Shown here: positions 1-9,599 of the stretch, piece after piece
Numbering within the stretch: position 1 is the first letter of the stretch
Layout of the letters: each line of letters starts with the position of its first letter
Source of the DNA: Nereocystis luetkeana
Taxonomy: Eukaryota; Sar; Phaeophyceae; Laminariales; Laminariaceae
DNA length: 64,000 nucleotides
Assembly (NCBI GenBank): GCA_031213475.1
Contig: JARUPZ010000003.1
Coordinates: forward strand, 12,281,580-12,345,579
Direction of reading: 5' to 3'
Position numbers and translations under genes: made by a program
Notes under the pieces: generated by a model
What the model was told of the DNA's origin: nothing
Databases searched by the model: none
The model's input: only the letters and a program-made list of their open reading frames with translations

Positions 1-59
1 ATGTACTCATTCAGTCCTCGTATGGTTGAGCCCCTCGGGTGGTGTTTGTTGGTACATAA

Positions 60-330
60 TAGATAAGTTATGGTACATGGTACGTGGTACGGTACGGTGT
101 GGCATGGTGTGCGGTATGGCACGGTATGTGATATAGTATTTTGGCAAGGTATGATGGTACTGTTTGCTATATGGACTAATCACGGTATGGGATATGATAA
201 GTTGGTGGTATGGCATGATGGTACGGCGTGGTGGATGTATTATACTGGTAAGGCTAAATATTGCCTGGTGGTATGGTATGTTTTAGTATATAAGGTATGT
301 GAGAGCCGAAAACGTCATATGAATATCATC
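60..330. repeat. low-complexity GGTAC/GGTATG-rich DNA
   Basis: The stretch is built from irregularly repeated ggtac, ggtatg and tggta words. Reading frames here are by-products of this simple composition. I see no gene or RNA. Confidence 0.6.
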
Positions 331-494
331 TGTGGCGACCCAATATATCGATCATTGGAACGTACTATTAATACTATAAGTTCGAAAATATGAGGGATGC
401 AGACAGACGGACAGACAGGCTGACAGGTTTTCAATTACAGAAATAGAGACTCAGTTTTACAAACTGAAAATACACAATGGTATACTATGTGAAG

Positions 495-548
495 AGGGGG
501 GTGTGTACTCATTTTATGCATGGCCGTAAGTCTCGTACGACCATAGAC
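495..548 (+). repeat. fragment of poly(G)-anchored dispersed repeat
   Basis: A six-G run is followed by a tgtactcat-like segment, then atgcatggccgtaag, then cgtacgaccatagac. This is the same order of blocks as in the longer copies at 26109, 43556 and 54504. Only the first 50 bases are present. Confidence 0.6.
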
Positions 549-2690
549 GGTAGGAAATGTCGACATGCCTTTCCGGCGTGAAACAACCACGCCATTGAAG
601 TGCCGAGCGCTGAATCTACGACGCGTTTTCCGGGAAAACACCTCTTTGAGCCTCGCACTTCCGCTGGTGGTCCTTCTCCTGCAAGTGTAGTGTGCGTGTA
701 CAGTAGTAGGTGTGCAACCATGTTGTCGGGTAGATCTCGCGTCCCCGGCGATGTGTCAGTGATATTTATGCTTACGCTAACGTTTTCGGCGTCAGTATGG
801 CCAAAACCCCTCTTCCCCCCTCCCCCTGCGATCGCAAACAGTGTAATCAGCACCCTGCATTGCCATGCAAGGTATGCATGTACGTTGCAGGTCCCGAAAA
901 AATAGATAAACCAAAGCGTTGCACTACCAAGAAGAGGAGCCGGTGGCGGTCCAGGCGTGTACAAACATCGGAACTACTCAGCTCTTCTCGTTCTTTTTTC
1001 CTGTCACACCCCCCATGTTGGCCAGGGCCGAGACAGAAGGATGCCGGGCAAGCGACGCGAAAACAAAACCTGGTAGGACCCAGACCACCTCTGCCGCATG
1101 TTGTGCATTATCAACCAACCACTGGTGCTTTGGAAGAGTGGCCCCGTATTCTCGACGAGCCGGTTGTACGAGATACACCCGCTACACGCACGCACGTGCG
1201 ACTGACGATTGTGTAGCCGTTTGTAAATTAAAACCTCTTTCGAGAAAATCGGCTCTCGTTTTCGCCTACGAACTTCCTCCTTTACGACCTCATGTACCCT
1301 TCCCGTGTACTTATGCATTGATTATTTTGGCATGTTTTGGGCGGATACTCGCTCCAAATCACATGGGGCTCGATGGAGGGTGTCCCCGTTATCCTCGACT
1401 TGCGTCCCACCCTCCGCCCAGATGGTCGTGGGGGGGGTCTTCAATATATATGGCGATCATCGTTGGTGCAGTAGGGTGTATCCTAGGGATGGGGGGTTCG
1501 AAGTCCAGGACTTCCCCCCCTTCCCCCCCCCCGAGACAAACTCGTCTGCCGCTTGGAGGCCACACGCGCTGCAAAGCGACAGAAGCTTCGCCTGCCGCCG
1601 ACGGAAAGGGGGATCGAACCCCCGCGTTCGGCCCTTTCCGCTAACCCCTAGGACGCCCGAACCGCCACGGACGCAGGTGGCTATCATACACATATGTTGG
1701 TCTACAAAAATGTACCAAGCCCTCCCTTTGAACGCTTCCAGACAGACCCCCTCCCCACTCTAAAAGGAAGCAGGTGTGATCCAGATGGAGGAAGGCGTGT
1801 GTAATAATATATTGCTTCAAGGTGATGCTGCTGTTCCGCTTCGTGACCTGCGATAATTGATCACCTACGCGGATAGCATAATGCGGCAGGTCATCACGGC
1901 CATCGTGCAGCCAGTGAAAATGGTACTGTTCGTTTATCCCAACATGGCATCACATCGCACGAGTACGATATATGCATTTGGCGGCCCCTCTTCCTGAAGC
2001 GCGACTGTCCCGAACAATCTAGGTGTTCCGAAGCGCAGCTCGTCCCACTATTGTAGACGCGTAGAAATACATCGGCGTCACATCGTCGGTAAAACAATGC
2101 ACCGAAAAGAGTACAGGCTAGGTATGTTCACCCCGCCGGATGTTATGAGTACACGACACGCGCCAGAAAGGTTGAACTGAGAAGGACGCACTACGACGCG
2201 TCGCGCTCTCTACTCTACCTTTCACACGTGCAAAGTATGACTTGTCACTTGTGGGTGATACTGTTCGTACTGGTGGCATGGGTGTGGGGTCCTAGTCGAG
2301 TATCCCGTTGCGCCCAGGCAGGGCGAATTATTGCGCAGGCCCACTCAAAATGGGTGTAGCGGTGGTGCCCGGTTGTACACATTCATCGCTCGATACCTGT
2401 GGACAGGACAGTCAACGCACGACGTACCTCAGGGCCTTGCAAAACGTTTGTGATGAATATCTTACCACCAGCGCAAACGACATCTGGCAGACACTCCGAA
2501 GTCTAGCGCATACCAAGTGAGGTATTGTGGGACTGACATTATCGTCACCGCCAGATTTGATTGATAAGCCTCCAGCTCGTTGTTTTCGAGTGGGATCACT
2601 ACCGCTGCAGGCAAAAAAACAGGAAAATCGGCGAAATTCCCGGCAAGAGAAGAGTTGTGAAGGGCGACACGTTCACGAGTAAAGAAACTG
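549..2690. other. no gene assigned
   Basis: Several overlapping open frames exist on both strands but none shows a recognisable motif, signal peptide or paired splice sites. The only structured feature is the tRNA-like helix at 1601-1641. This is presumably the 3' flank of the sulfotransferase gene on the minus strand. Confidence 0.4.
1601..1641 (-). other. tRNA-like acceptor plus T-arm minihelix
   Basis: On the minus strand gcggaaa pairs over seven positions with tttccgt. These enclose an 11-nt spacer and a five-base-pair T-arm with loop ttcgatc, matching a Pol III B box. No D or anticodon arm fits between the halves. It is either a tRNA relic, part of a SINE head, or chance. Confidence 0.25.
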
Positions 2691-2717
2691 GTGTCACTAT
2701 CTGCGTCGATTCCAGAC

Positions 2718-2834
2718 TTACATGGCGTTTGCTTTGCTAGAGCTGTTGGCATTCAAGTACTCGCTGACGACGTACTGGAGGCCCTGGAACTCCTCCAGAT
2801 CTGCTGTTATCACGCTAGACATGACTTCCAGCCT
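2718..2834 (-). CDS. sulfotransferase copy 1, terminal exon
   Basis: 117 bp including the TAA stop. The acceptor is ccccttgcag before AGG. The exon encodes RLEVMSS, then DLEEFQGLQ and YLNANSSSKANAM. The homologous exon at 37714-37830 is also 117 bp and ends SSKANAM. Confidence 0.8.
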   Translation of the reverse strand, partial: RLEVMSSVITADLEEFQGLQYVVSEYLNANSSSKANAM

Positions 2835-5788
2835 CTGCAAGGGGGTCACCGAGTGAATGAAGGCGGTCAATCCAAGCACAGCGATGTACGGTTTATTTGA
2901 ACTGCCACACGCAGCTCAGGGGTAGCACCGCTGAAGCGCCCGTGAGAGGCGGTCACCCAGGGGGTAAACTCATGAGCGAGACATTAAAAATGTAGCACTA
3001 TAGATAGATGTGTTGCAGAGTTTCTGTCAGCGTACCTCCTGTGGGCCATTCCACATAAAGCAGCGAGTAGAAATATTCGTTCTACCCGAAAGCTCCGTAT
3101 CCACAACCTAGGTTTCTCCCTGACGACTGCAGGTCTATCGTTCGCGAAACATTTTTTTCGAGTAGAGGCGTGCTATCGTAGGGGCAGTACCTAAGGTTTC
3201 TGAGGATGCTCGCATAAGGAGATCGACGGTATACGTTACTCAAAGGGCTGCATTCCGAGAAAGGCTGAAAGTGCAGCCCGGCGAACAATCTCAGAGCCTA
3301 CCGAACGCACATCACGAAGAATATAGTAAAACACAGTTGGTATTCAAACGATACTGGGTTAAAGAGCCCGATCAGTCCGAAGTGTTTTGGCCAGAAAGTG
3401 CCACCCATATCGCAGCACGCGTCAGGAAACATTTTGCAGCTACAGTATTCATGACGCCACAATCCAGAGCGCTCTCGTGATCCCTGAGTCGTCGTCGTTG
3501 CTTGCCGATCTCGCTTTATCGAAAATACACCCGGTGGATCTTGACTCCGAGGTGAGATGGACGAGCCGCAAGGATGACCATCGATTCCCGAACCTCTCTT
3601 CCCCAATCAAGCGCGCAGGTTAACGCTACTACGGCGCGTAAAAGAGAGACTATTCCGCCGTATGTCTACCTTTGCGTACTCCTCTTTGGCAGCAGTGTAC
3701 AGCAGCTGGTCCAGCTCCGTGAGTGCGTCGATTTTGTTCTGCACCTGTGCCGACAGTAAGAGAATCCGGTACCGTGGTCCAGACGAGTCACAATCAATAT
3801 TTCGTAGAGCCAACTCTAGTCGGGACTGCTGCGAACAACCTAAGGTACTTACCACCTAGATTGTTCGTCTTTGCCGAAAACTCGTCGGGATTGCGCTACG
3901 GCGCTCTCCGATTCCTGCTGACACAACGGGACGAAACGTTCAACGAGGTTTATCGCGAACTACGACAAAAAGAGCGGGCCCGAAGTCAAGGAGGAAAGTA
4001 CCGCTTAGTTTCTCGTTTGTAGGGGTGCTGCTGACACTGGCTTGAGTCGGAACCCCTTGGCACCCTCAGCGTCTTGCCTTCTCAGGGAGGTCGTCGAACG
4101 AGGGCGTGTCGACGAACGTTTTGCCATCCCATCGCTGCAATCCCGGCTTTGTCTGGTTCAGCCTCATGTAGGTCATGTCGATCATGCTCCAGCCTAGAAT
4201 GCGCCGTAGAATCATCAGCCCCTCGTCGAACCGCTCTGTCAGAAAAACCTTCCTCGCGAAATACGGCGGTTAAAGCGTAGACGATCCACGGTTACCGTAA
4301 TGATAGGGGCAAGCGACGAAGCCCAGATGCAATCCTGATGCTGCCAGGTATCAGGTAACTACTACAAGTAACGCGATGTTTGGGGGGATCGGTACTGTAC
4401 ACCGCGCTGCGCAGTGGAGATGCGTTATCCTTTCGACTGGCGTCAACGAGGGGTTTGCGTGCGACGTGTTTGTGGTGCTGCTCCCCCTTTACTCCAAACA
4501 ATTCTGCACATTACAGCGTACTAGCTGAGGTATACTACATCTCTAGGAGACCGGCTCGTTGCCCACATGGTGGGCAGAAACGACCCAATAGATCCTAATT
4601 GACACAGACCGGCAGTCGACGGCAGGAACAACCTTCCAAAAACTTGCCCTTAATGCGGATACAACAAGTACGTTTGTCTGCTCGCTCGAACGGCTGTGTG
4701 ATCAACACTCGTATAATACTGCTTACTGTCCTTTACTGATGTTTGACGAAATCCCAACACCTTCTCACCAGCTTGAAAGACGGGAGCGCATGCTCAATCA
4801 GGTGTTCCGTCTGTTTCAATGTGTTCACCCCAAACTCCGCCGCGAGTGGGTTATGCATCAGTTTGAAAGGGTTGAGGCCGCTCGGTTGTGTCGTCAGGAA
4901 CTCCTCAAGAGATAGCTGGCCGGCGAATCAGGGGTGCGGGGCGCTTTAGCTGGTGGTACAGAACTCGATGTGTGGCAACGAGGGTCTGCGGTACGCATGG
5001 GTGTGACCGAGGCATTGCCGGCGTTCAACGTCACCGCTGGATCAATTCACGAACGCATGTATTGTGACTGCCCACGTAGACCAAAACCCAAAACGTGCAC
5101 GTGATGGAAGTTGGCGATACGCCCCACCAAACAGACGCTCTTCGCTGCGTTTTTCTCACCCATATCGTGAATAATTACGCTCTCATGCCTTTACCCCGCA
5201 CCACATTACATCTAGGTACCCACGGCCGAAGACAAACATGAGCAGAGTGAATCGTTTGAGAGGTACAAATCGCCCAGTGTGTCGACCAGGTGTTTTACGC
5301 CAATGACACGTTGCACGTTCAAGTCAAGAGTACCTGTCACAACTGCCAGACCTCTTACTGCCTTCTCAGAATACCAAATATTCAAAACGTGGTATCGTCA
5401 GGGGACGTTTTTCTTACCTTGTTCGCCGGTTCGAGGTAATAGTAGTAGTAGCTTCTCGGTCCCGTACACCAAAAAATGGGTTGTCAAACGGAAAATTAAA
5501 TGCCAAACAACGGAATGAAGGTATGGGCGTGAACGTGGTGAAAACTTGTGGTTACGTAACCGCAATCACAACATCAGCTCTGTTTACGAATTGATACCGC
5601 CTCCGCGGGGATACTACTTAACTGAAGCCTGAGCCTTCACTGTAGTGGTTAACCGGGTTCTACAACGGGCTGTCTGTTTCGCGATGTGACCGCGGCGAGC
5701 CTTAACGTCCCTAGCTTAGATTCACACTGCCACACTGGTGGTACTACGTTCACTTTCAAAGAAACTCGACGGTAGATCGAGGAAGAAC

Positions 5789-5825
<37 letters not shown>

Positions 5826-7301
5826 GTACTTTCGCGGGAATGGGTATCCGGACGCTAGGAAACAAAGGCTAAGGCAAGAAGAAGCAGGTACCTGAGAAAG
5901 TGCGATCGGGGCTCCCTCATCACCGTGATGAAGTTAACCCTGTCTGGATCTCGCATTACGCCTCGGTAGTGTCTGTGTGCGTCGGACCATTTGCCATTGA
6001 AGTGCCCTTTGTTTGAGATGTGGTAGTGCATTATGTCCACAGGCTGCTGTTGCATCCTCTCCACCTGGTCGTCGAAACAGATTGTTCACATACATACATC
6101 ATCGACGAACATCAGGTCCGAACGCGGCACTGGGTTCTAACGGGAAGACGTCCCGAAACAGATATAGTTAGGCTGAGCCCGCCCCGATGGTGTTTACCTC
6201 TGTACATAGTCTACGGTATAGTAGCTCCGCTCTCCTTCATCTGGCTGCCGATGAGGTGGACATTCCACCCATTCTTGGGCTTACTTTCGTGTTTCCTCCT
6301 TGATTTCGGTATGTTCATAGGAACATGGGCACAACGTCCAAAGACCGGCGTATCCAATTGTACTGGTATGGCACAGCAGAATGTCAACATCACACTGCGT
6401 CAAGCGCTCACAAAATGTGTCTTGTAGTAGCGAGTCTGCGCCTCCTATTGCTTCGTACCGCAGAAAATAACGCAGAAAGCGCGGCGACTCTGGCCTTGGC
6501 ACATACCCCGGGGTAACACCTGGTACCTATTGTTCTTAGTTGTGGCGGGGTTTCAAAAAGGCCCTTCCGGAGAGCGGATGGGAAAATGCTCGTGCCTCGC
6601 CGCTGCATTCGTATTATCTTGAAAGGCTGCGGTCGGGCTATACTATATCACATCAGGTTGTTATTGAACGGATTGTGTCAGTGCATAACGTACAGGGCAA
6701 GCGAAAGGAGGGAAAGTGCCAAGACAATCTAGACGTTCCTAGATATGGCGGCTTCGCGATGAAGAGCCACCTAGACGTCTGTACGGAAACGTGGAACCTC
6801 ACCTTGCCAGCGAGTGATTTGAGGTCGACCGAGGTCGTTTTGCCGAACCGCGCTAGCTGGGGGTAAGGCGCGCCATGTTTCAGTTGAGGTTGCAGCACGA
6901 CAACAGCATGCAGGTACGAAACGACAAGCGGGAGGGACAAAAATCCATTCAAGGACGGGCGGAACCAGTTGTGACGATCGAAACATCGCGTGCTGTAGTA
7001 AAGCTCCAGTCACTAAACCACGAACAATCGCGGACTACCAATCTGGCCCTCGGCATCAGTATGCTACTACAGCACCAGCATCCGCACTTCAAGCCGAGCT
7101 GACGGTTATTATGTGGGCCGTACTACAGAGTTAGGAACCTCATATCGAAATACATGTTAGCAGCAGATCGTGCGATCACAACAGAAGAACCCACGAACCC
7201 ACGCGTACCTTCAGCCCGTGCCGTACTGCGTAGCGATACAAGATGGCCGCCGTAGTAGTAGATCCTGTTTTGTGCGTTTTGACAAAAACAATGCTGCCTT
7301 C
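2718..7301 (-). CDS. galactose-3-O-sulfotransferase-like gene, copy 1 (spliced, eight exons)
   Basis: Predicted PAPS-dependent Golgi sulfotransferase of the galactose-3-O-sulfotransferase family. Exons in protein order: 7301-7209, 6856-6803, 6064-5892, 5451-5418, 4915-4769, 4248-4078, 3744-3670, 2834-2718. They join without frame breaks into about 287 residues plus stop. Visible motifs are FVKTHKTGSTT (5'-phosphosulfate loop), DIMHYH, VMREPRSHFL-S (3'-phosphate site), SYYYYYLEP, NPLAAEFG, LTERFDEGLMILRR and the C-terminal SSKANAM. All introns are GT-AG except the one after 4078, which starts GC. The N-terminal exon with start codon and membrane anchor was not found; it should lie upstream of 7301. 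A paralogue with matching exon lengths lies at 37714-54475. Introns here are short (about 250-1000 bp). The family call rests on motif order remembered from the family; exact sugar acceptor is unknown. Confidence 0.85.
3670..3744 (-). CDS. sulfotransferase copy 1, exon 7
   Basis: 75 bp, phase 0 at both ends. The acceptor follows a pyrimidine-rich tract (ttactgtcggcacag) and the donor is AAG/gtagac. It encodes 25 residues containing LTELDQLLYTAAKEEY. The paralogous exon at 38609-38683 has the same length and reads LTQLDQMLYTAAKNEY. Confidence 0.8.
4078..4248 (-). CDS. sulfotransferase copy 1, exon 6 (FDEG / GWSMIDMTY block)
   Basis: 171 bp, 57 residues, phase 0. It encodes VFLTERFDEGLMILRRILGW and SMIDMTY, the most conserved C-terminal block of the family, then FDDLPEK. 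The acceptor is gcgaggaag. The donor is AAG/gcaaga, so the following intron would be GC-AG. The paralogous exon at 40863-41033 has exactly the same length and a normal GT donor. Confidence 0.88.
4769..4915 (-). CDS. sulfotransferase copy 1, exon 5
   Basis: 147 bp, 49 residues, phase 0. The acceptor is cgccggccag and the donor CTG/gtgaga. It encodes LSLEEFL, then NPLAAEFGV and LIEHALPSFKL. The paralogous exon at 43385-43528 is one codon shorter and shows NPLSAEFGI and DVLPHFKL. Confidence 0.85.
5418..5451 (-). CDS. sulfotransferase copy 1, 34-nt microexon
   Basis: 34 nt: one base that completes a serine codon (AG/C) plus eleven codons, YYYYYLEPANK. The acceptor is ccgagaag and the donor AAG/gtaaga. 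It bridges the phase-2 end of the upstream exon to the phase-0 start of the next, so the protein cannot be read without it. An identical-length exon exists at 46241-46274. Confidence 0.8.
5791..5822. repeat. (TA)n microsatellite in an intron
   Basis: About sixteen uninterrupted TA units lie within the intron between the sulfotransferase microexon and the upstream exon. Confidence 0.9.
5892..6064 (-). CDS. sulfotransferase copy 1, exon 3 (HYH and 3'-phosphate site)
   Basis: 173 bp, starting in phase 0 and ending in phase 2 (AG/gtacct). It encodes VDIMHYHIS, then VMRDPDRVNFITVMREPRSHFL. The MREPR...(S) motif is the 3'-phosphate-binding site of PAPS sulfotransferases, and the serine codon is completed by the microexon. 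The acceptor cgacgaccag is conserved in copy 2, although its pyrimidine tract is weak; an in-frame TGA lies just upstream of it. Confidence 0.85.
6803..6856 (-). CDS. sulfotransferase copy 1, exon 2 (probable)
   Basis: 54 bp, 18 residues (LARFGKTTSVDLKSLAGK), phase 0 at both ends, with acceptor ttacccccag and donor AAG/gtgagg. It fits between the KTHKT exon and the HYH exon. No counterpart was found in copy 2, so it is less certain than the other exons. Confidence 0.6.
7209..7301 (-). CDS. sulfotransferase copy 1, 5'-phosphosulfate-binding exon
   Basis: 93 bp, 31 residues. The acceptor is cccgttttag and the donor AAG/gtacgc. It encodes IVFVKTHKTGSTTTAAILYR, the 5'-phosphosulfate loop of PAPS-dependent sulfotransferases. 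The paralogous exon at 54383-54475 is also 93 bp. Confidence 0.85.
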
Positions 7302-7531
7302 CTAAAACGGGAAACCGAAAGCGGACGAGGGGATAATTTTCAGTACCGGCGGGGACAGAATGAGTACATCCATCGCGAAAGGTACATGCGTGAAGTTGTG
7401 TGGGTTTCAATAGCAAATTCAGACAGCGCTCGAGACCGTGGACATGATAACAAACACATGCGGCAGTTTCTACCTTGCAGTCTATACGAACGGGTCCCCT
7501 CTTTATTCTTCAAAACCTGCTGGTACTTTAC

Positions 7532-7560
7532 CTAACCCTAACCCTATCCCTTACCCTAAG
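7532..7560. repeat. short telomere-like CCCTAA tract
   Basis: The run taaccctaaccctatcccttaccc contains about four imperfect CCCTAA units. It is interstitial and too short to be a chromosome end. Confidence 0.5.
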
Positions 7561-8149
7561 CACCTGAGTGTCCTTGTTTGCTACGGAGGACTCTACCAAT
7601 GCGTTCAGGTAGCCCCTGTTGGATATCACCCGGCCTAGCGCGCCTGCTCCTCGTACATGTTGATATATATTTGGCAACGAACGGGAGGAAGGGCACGTGC
7701 AGCGTGGGGTTTGAGCACATATGTTGCAATCTGGGGTGCCCCTGTATTGTGCAGGATATTCTGTCTCAAAGCGTGCGGCGTTGTTGGGGGCTAGCGAGCT
7801 AACAAAGACAAACGTGATGTGTGTGTGCTGCATGAGTGGTGTGATACGTATCGCTCAGACAACAAACGACAACAATGGCAGTGACGTTTTGTTGATGTAT
7901 TCGCAAACAAGCCTCTGACGAGATCTGCTGCAATCCCCCGTCAGATTTATATATTTCAATGCGGCGCCGGCGTGGACGCCGTCTGCCGTCCCGTCGGGAG
8001 CTGAAGGCTTGTTGCGCCGGCTGAAAAGAGAATGTGAGCACTTGGGGGTCGACACATTTTCTCGAGGACACGAACGCGCAAGCGGGAAGCTGTCTTGGCG
8101 CGCGCAGCTCGAGAGCAACGTGAGGAAGAGGAACATTGTACTTTCATTT
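7561..8149. other. no gene assigned
   Basis: Unique-looking sequence upstream of the sulfotransferase exons. The missing first exon of that minus-strand gene could lie here, but I could not identify a start codon followed by a hydrophobic segment and a donor in frame. Confidence 0.3.
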
Positions 8150-9480
8150 ATTCATCGCCACCGCTAAACCCACCACCAACATCGACAGCAACAGTGCCGC
8201 CATCGCTGGCGGCACGACTGGTACCGCCATCGCCCTCACATCGGAGCCACCAGCTGAGTCGCCACCAACGCTGCTTCCACCGCATGCTACTTAGCCGCCA
8301 TCGTCGTCACCGCCGACGCTGTACCCGTCAACATTGACAGCAACGTCGCTGCTGCCACCCCCCTCCACCCCCCAATTGTCAAATGACTAAGGAAAACAAC
8401 AAATTAGTACGCCCCCCCCCCCCACCCGCTTTTTAGTAGTATTCGCGGTAGCGAGGGAACCGGAAGCTCGGTTTTTACAACCGTCGGAAGGAGTTATGTC
8501 GCCCGCGTTCGAGCTTAGGAATCTCGATTCCCGCTTCGCCGACGTGACCCCCCGTTCATGTTGTTGTTGGAAGTTGAGGGCAGCACGAGATCGTCTAAAC
8601 AACTTTTGGAACGTTAATGATGCAGGCAAAGCCGTCAGAACGCACGCAAACCCAAACGACAGATCTTCTATATACGAAAGCGTATTTGGGAACGTCCCAA
8701 ATCGCGCAGAATCCACAGGATATAGGGGAACTCCGCACGTCCAGTGATATGTTTTTACGTTCCAACAGGTGTGAAAAAGGCCTGGTTTTCGCTCATCCTA
8801 CGATTTGGAGCTCGAAATGAGGGGGTCTCATCCACCCGTGCGGTGGCCTATTCGGCCACCTCGCCCGCCGTCAACTGCCAAAATGCGGTTGCCACTGTCA
8901 CCATCACTGCTATCAACCCCACTGTCGCCGTTTTAGCCCCAGCCTGGCTCGCATGCTGCCGATGTAGTTGCTCGCCGCATACGAAACTACTCTCCCGGCT
9001 CCTTCATCGATGAGTTCTCCATCGGCTTCAAGACAGGATCTAGCGGCATAGCCACCGCTGCCGCCGCCATGGTCTGCATCGTCGTTGTCGCCACTGGCGG
9101 GGTTGCCGAGGATCCCGATTCCTTTAACAAGGTCACCCCCACCTCCACCATTGCTGCCAGCTACGCCACCTTTTCCCCAGCCGCCGTCGGCCTAGCTGCC
9201 ATCAATATTGTTGCCGACGGTCGCCGACTGTCCTCGTCGGGGTCACACTCAAACCGCCGGCGGTAGGCCTAGGGATCGAGCTGCCGTCGCTGCCACAGCT
9301 ACCATCACCACCATCATCGCCGTCGTCGCCGCCGCCACTGACACAACCATCGTACCCACCGCCACAGCCGCCTTCGCCACCGCCGCTGTCGGGAACGAAG
9401 GAAGGCCAGTGGAGTCCAGGGTACTACGCGGCCCTGGCGTTGCTAGTGTGGCCGTTGCAGCCGGGGCCGGCGAAGTCCAG
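8150..9480. repeat. GCC/ACC/ATC trinucleotide-rich degenerate repeat region
   Basis: Two blocks (about 8150-8360 and 8840-9480) consist of imperfect ccgcca, ccatcg and caccacc triplets. Frames on either strand become Ala, Pro, Val or Gly rich as a result. Such DNA can encode secreted low-complexity proteins, but no start, stop and splice logic supports a gene here. Confidence 0.45.
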
Positions 9481-9599
9481 CGCGATCGAGCAGGGACGCG
9501 CAGCAAAGTAAATGAAACTGGGGCGTGTTCACTGACCTCTCGATGCGACCGCAGGCTCCCGTTCGTGCGAGCTCTCCGCCGCATGTACCTGGATTGTTA

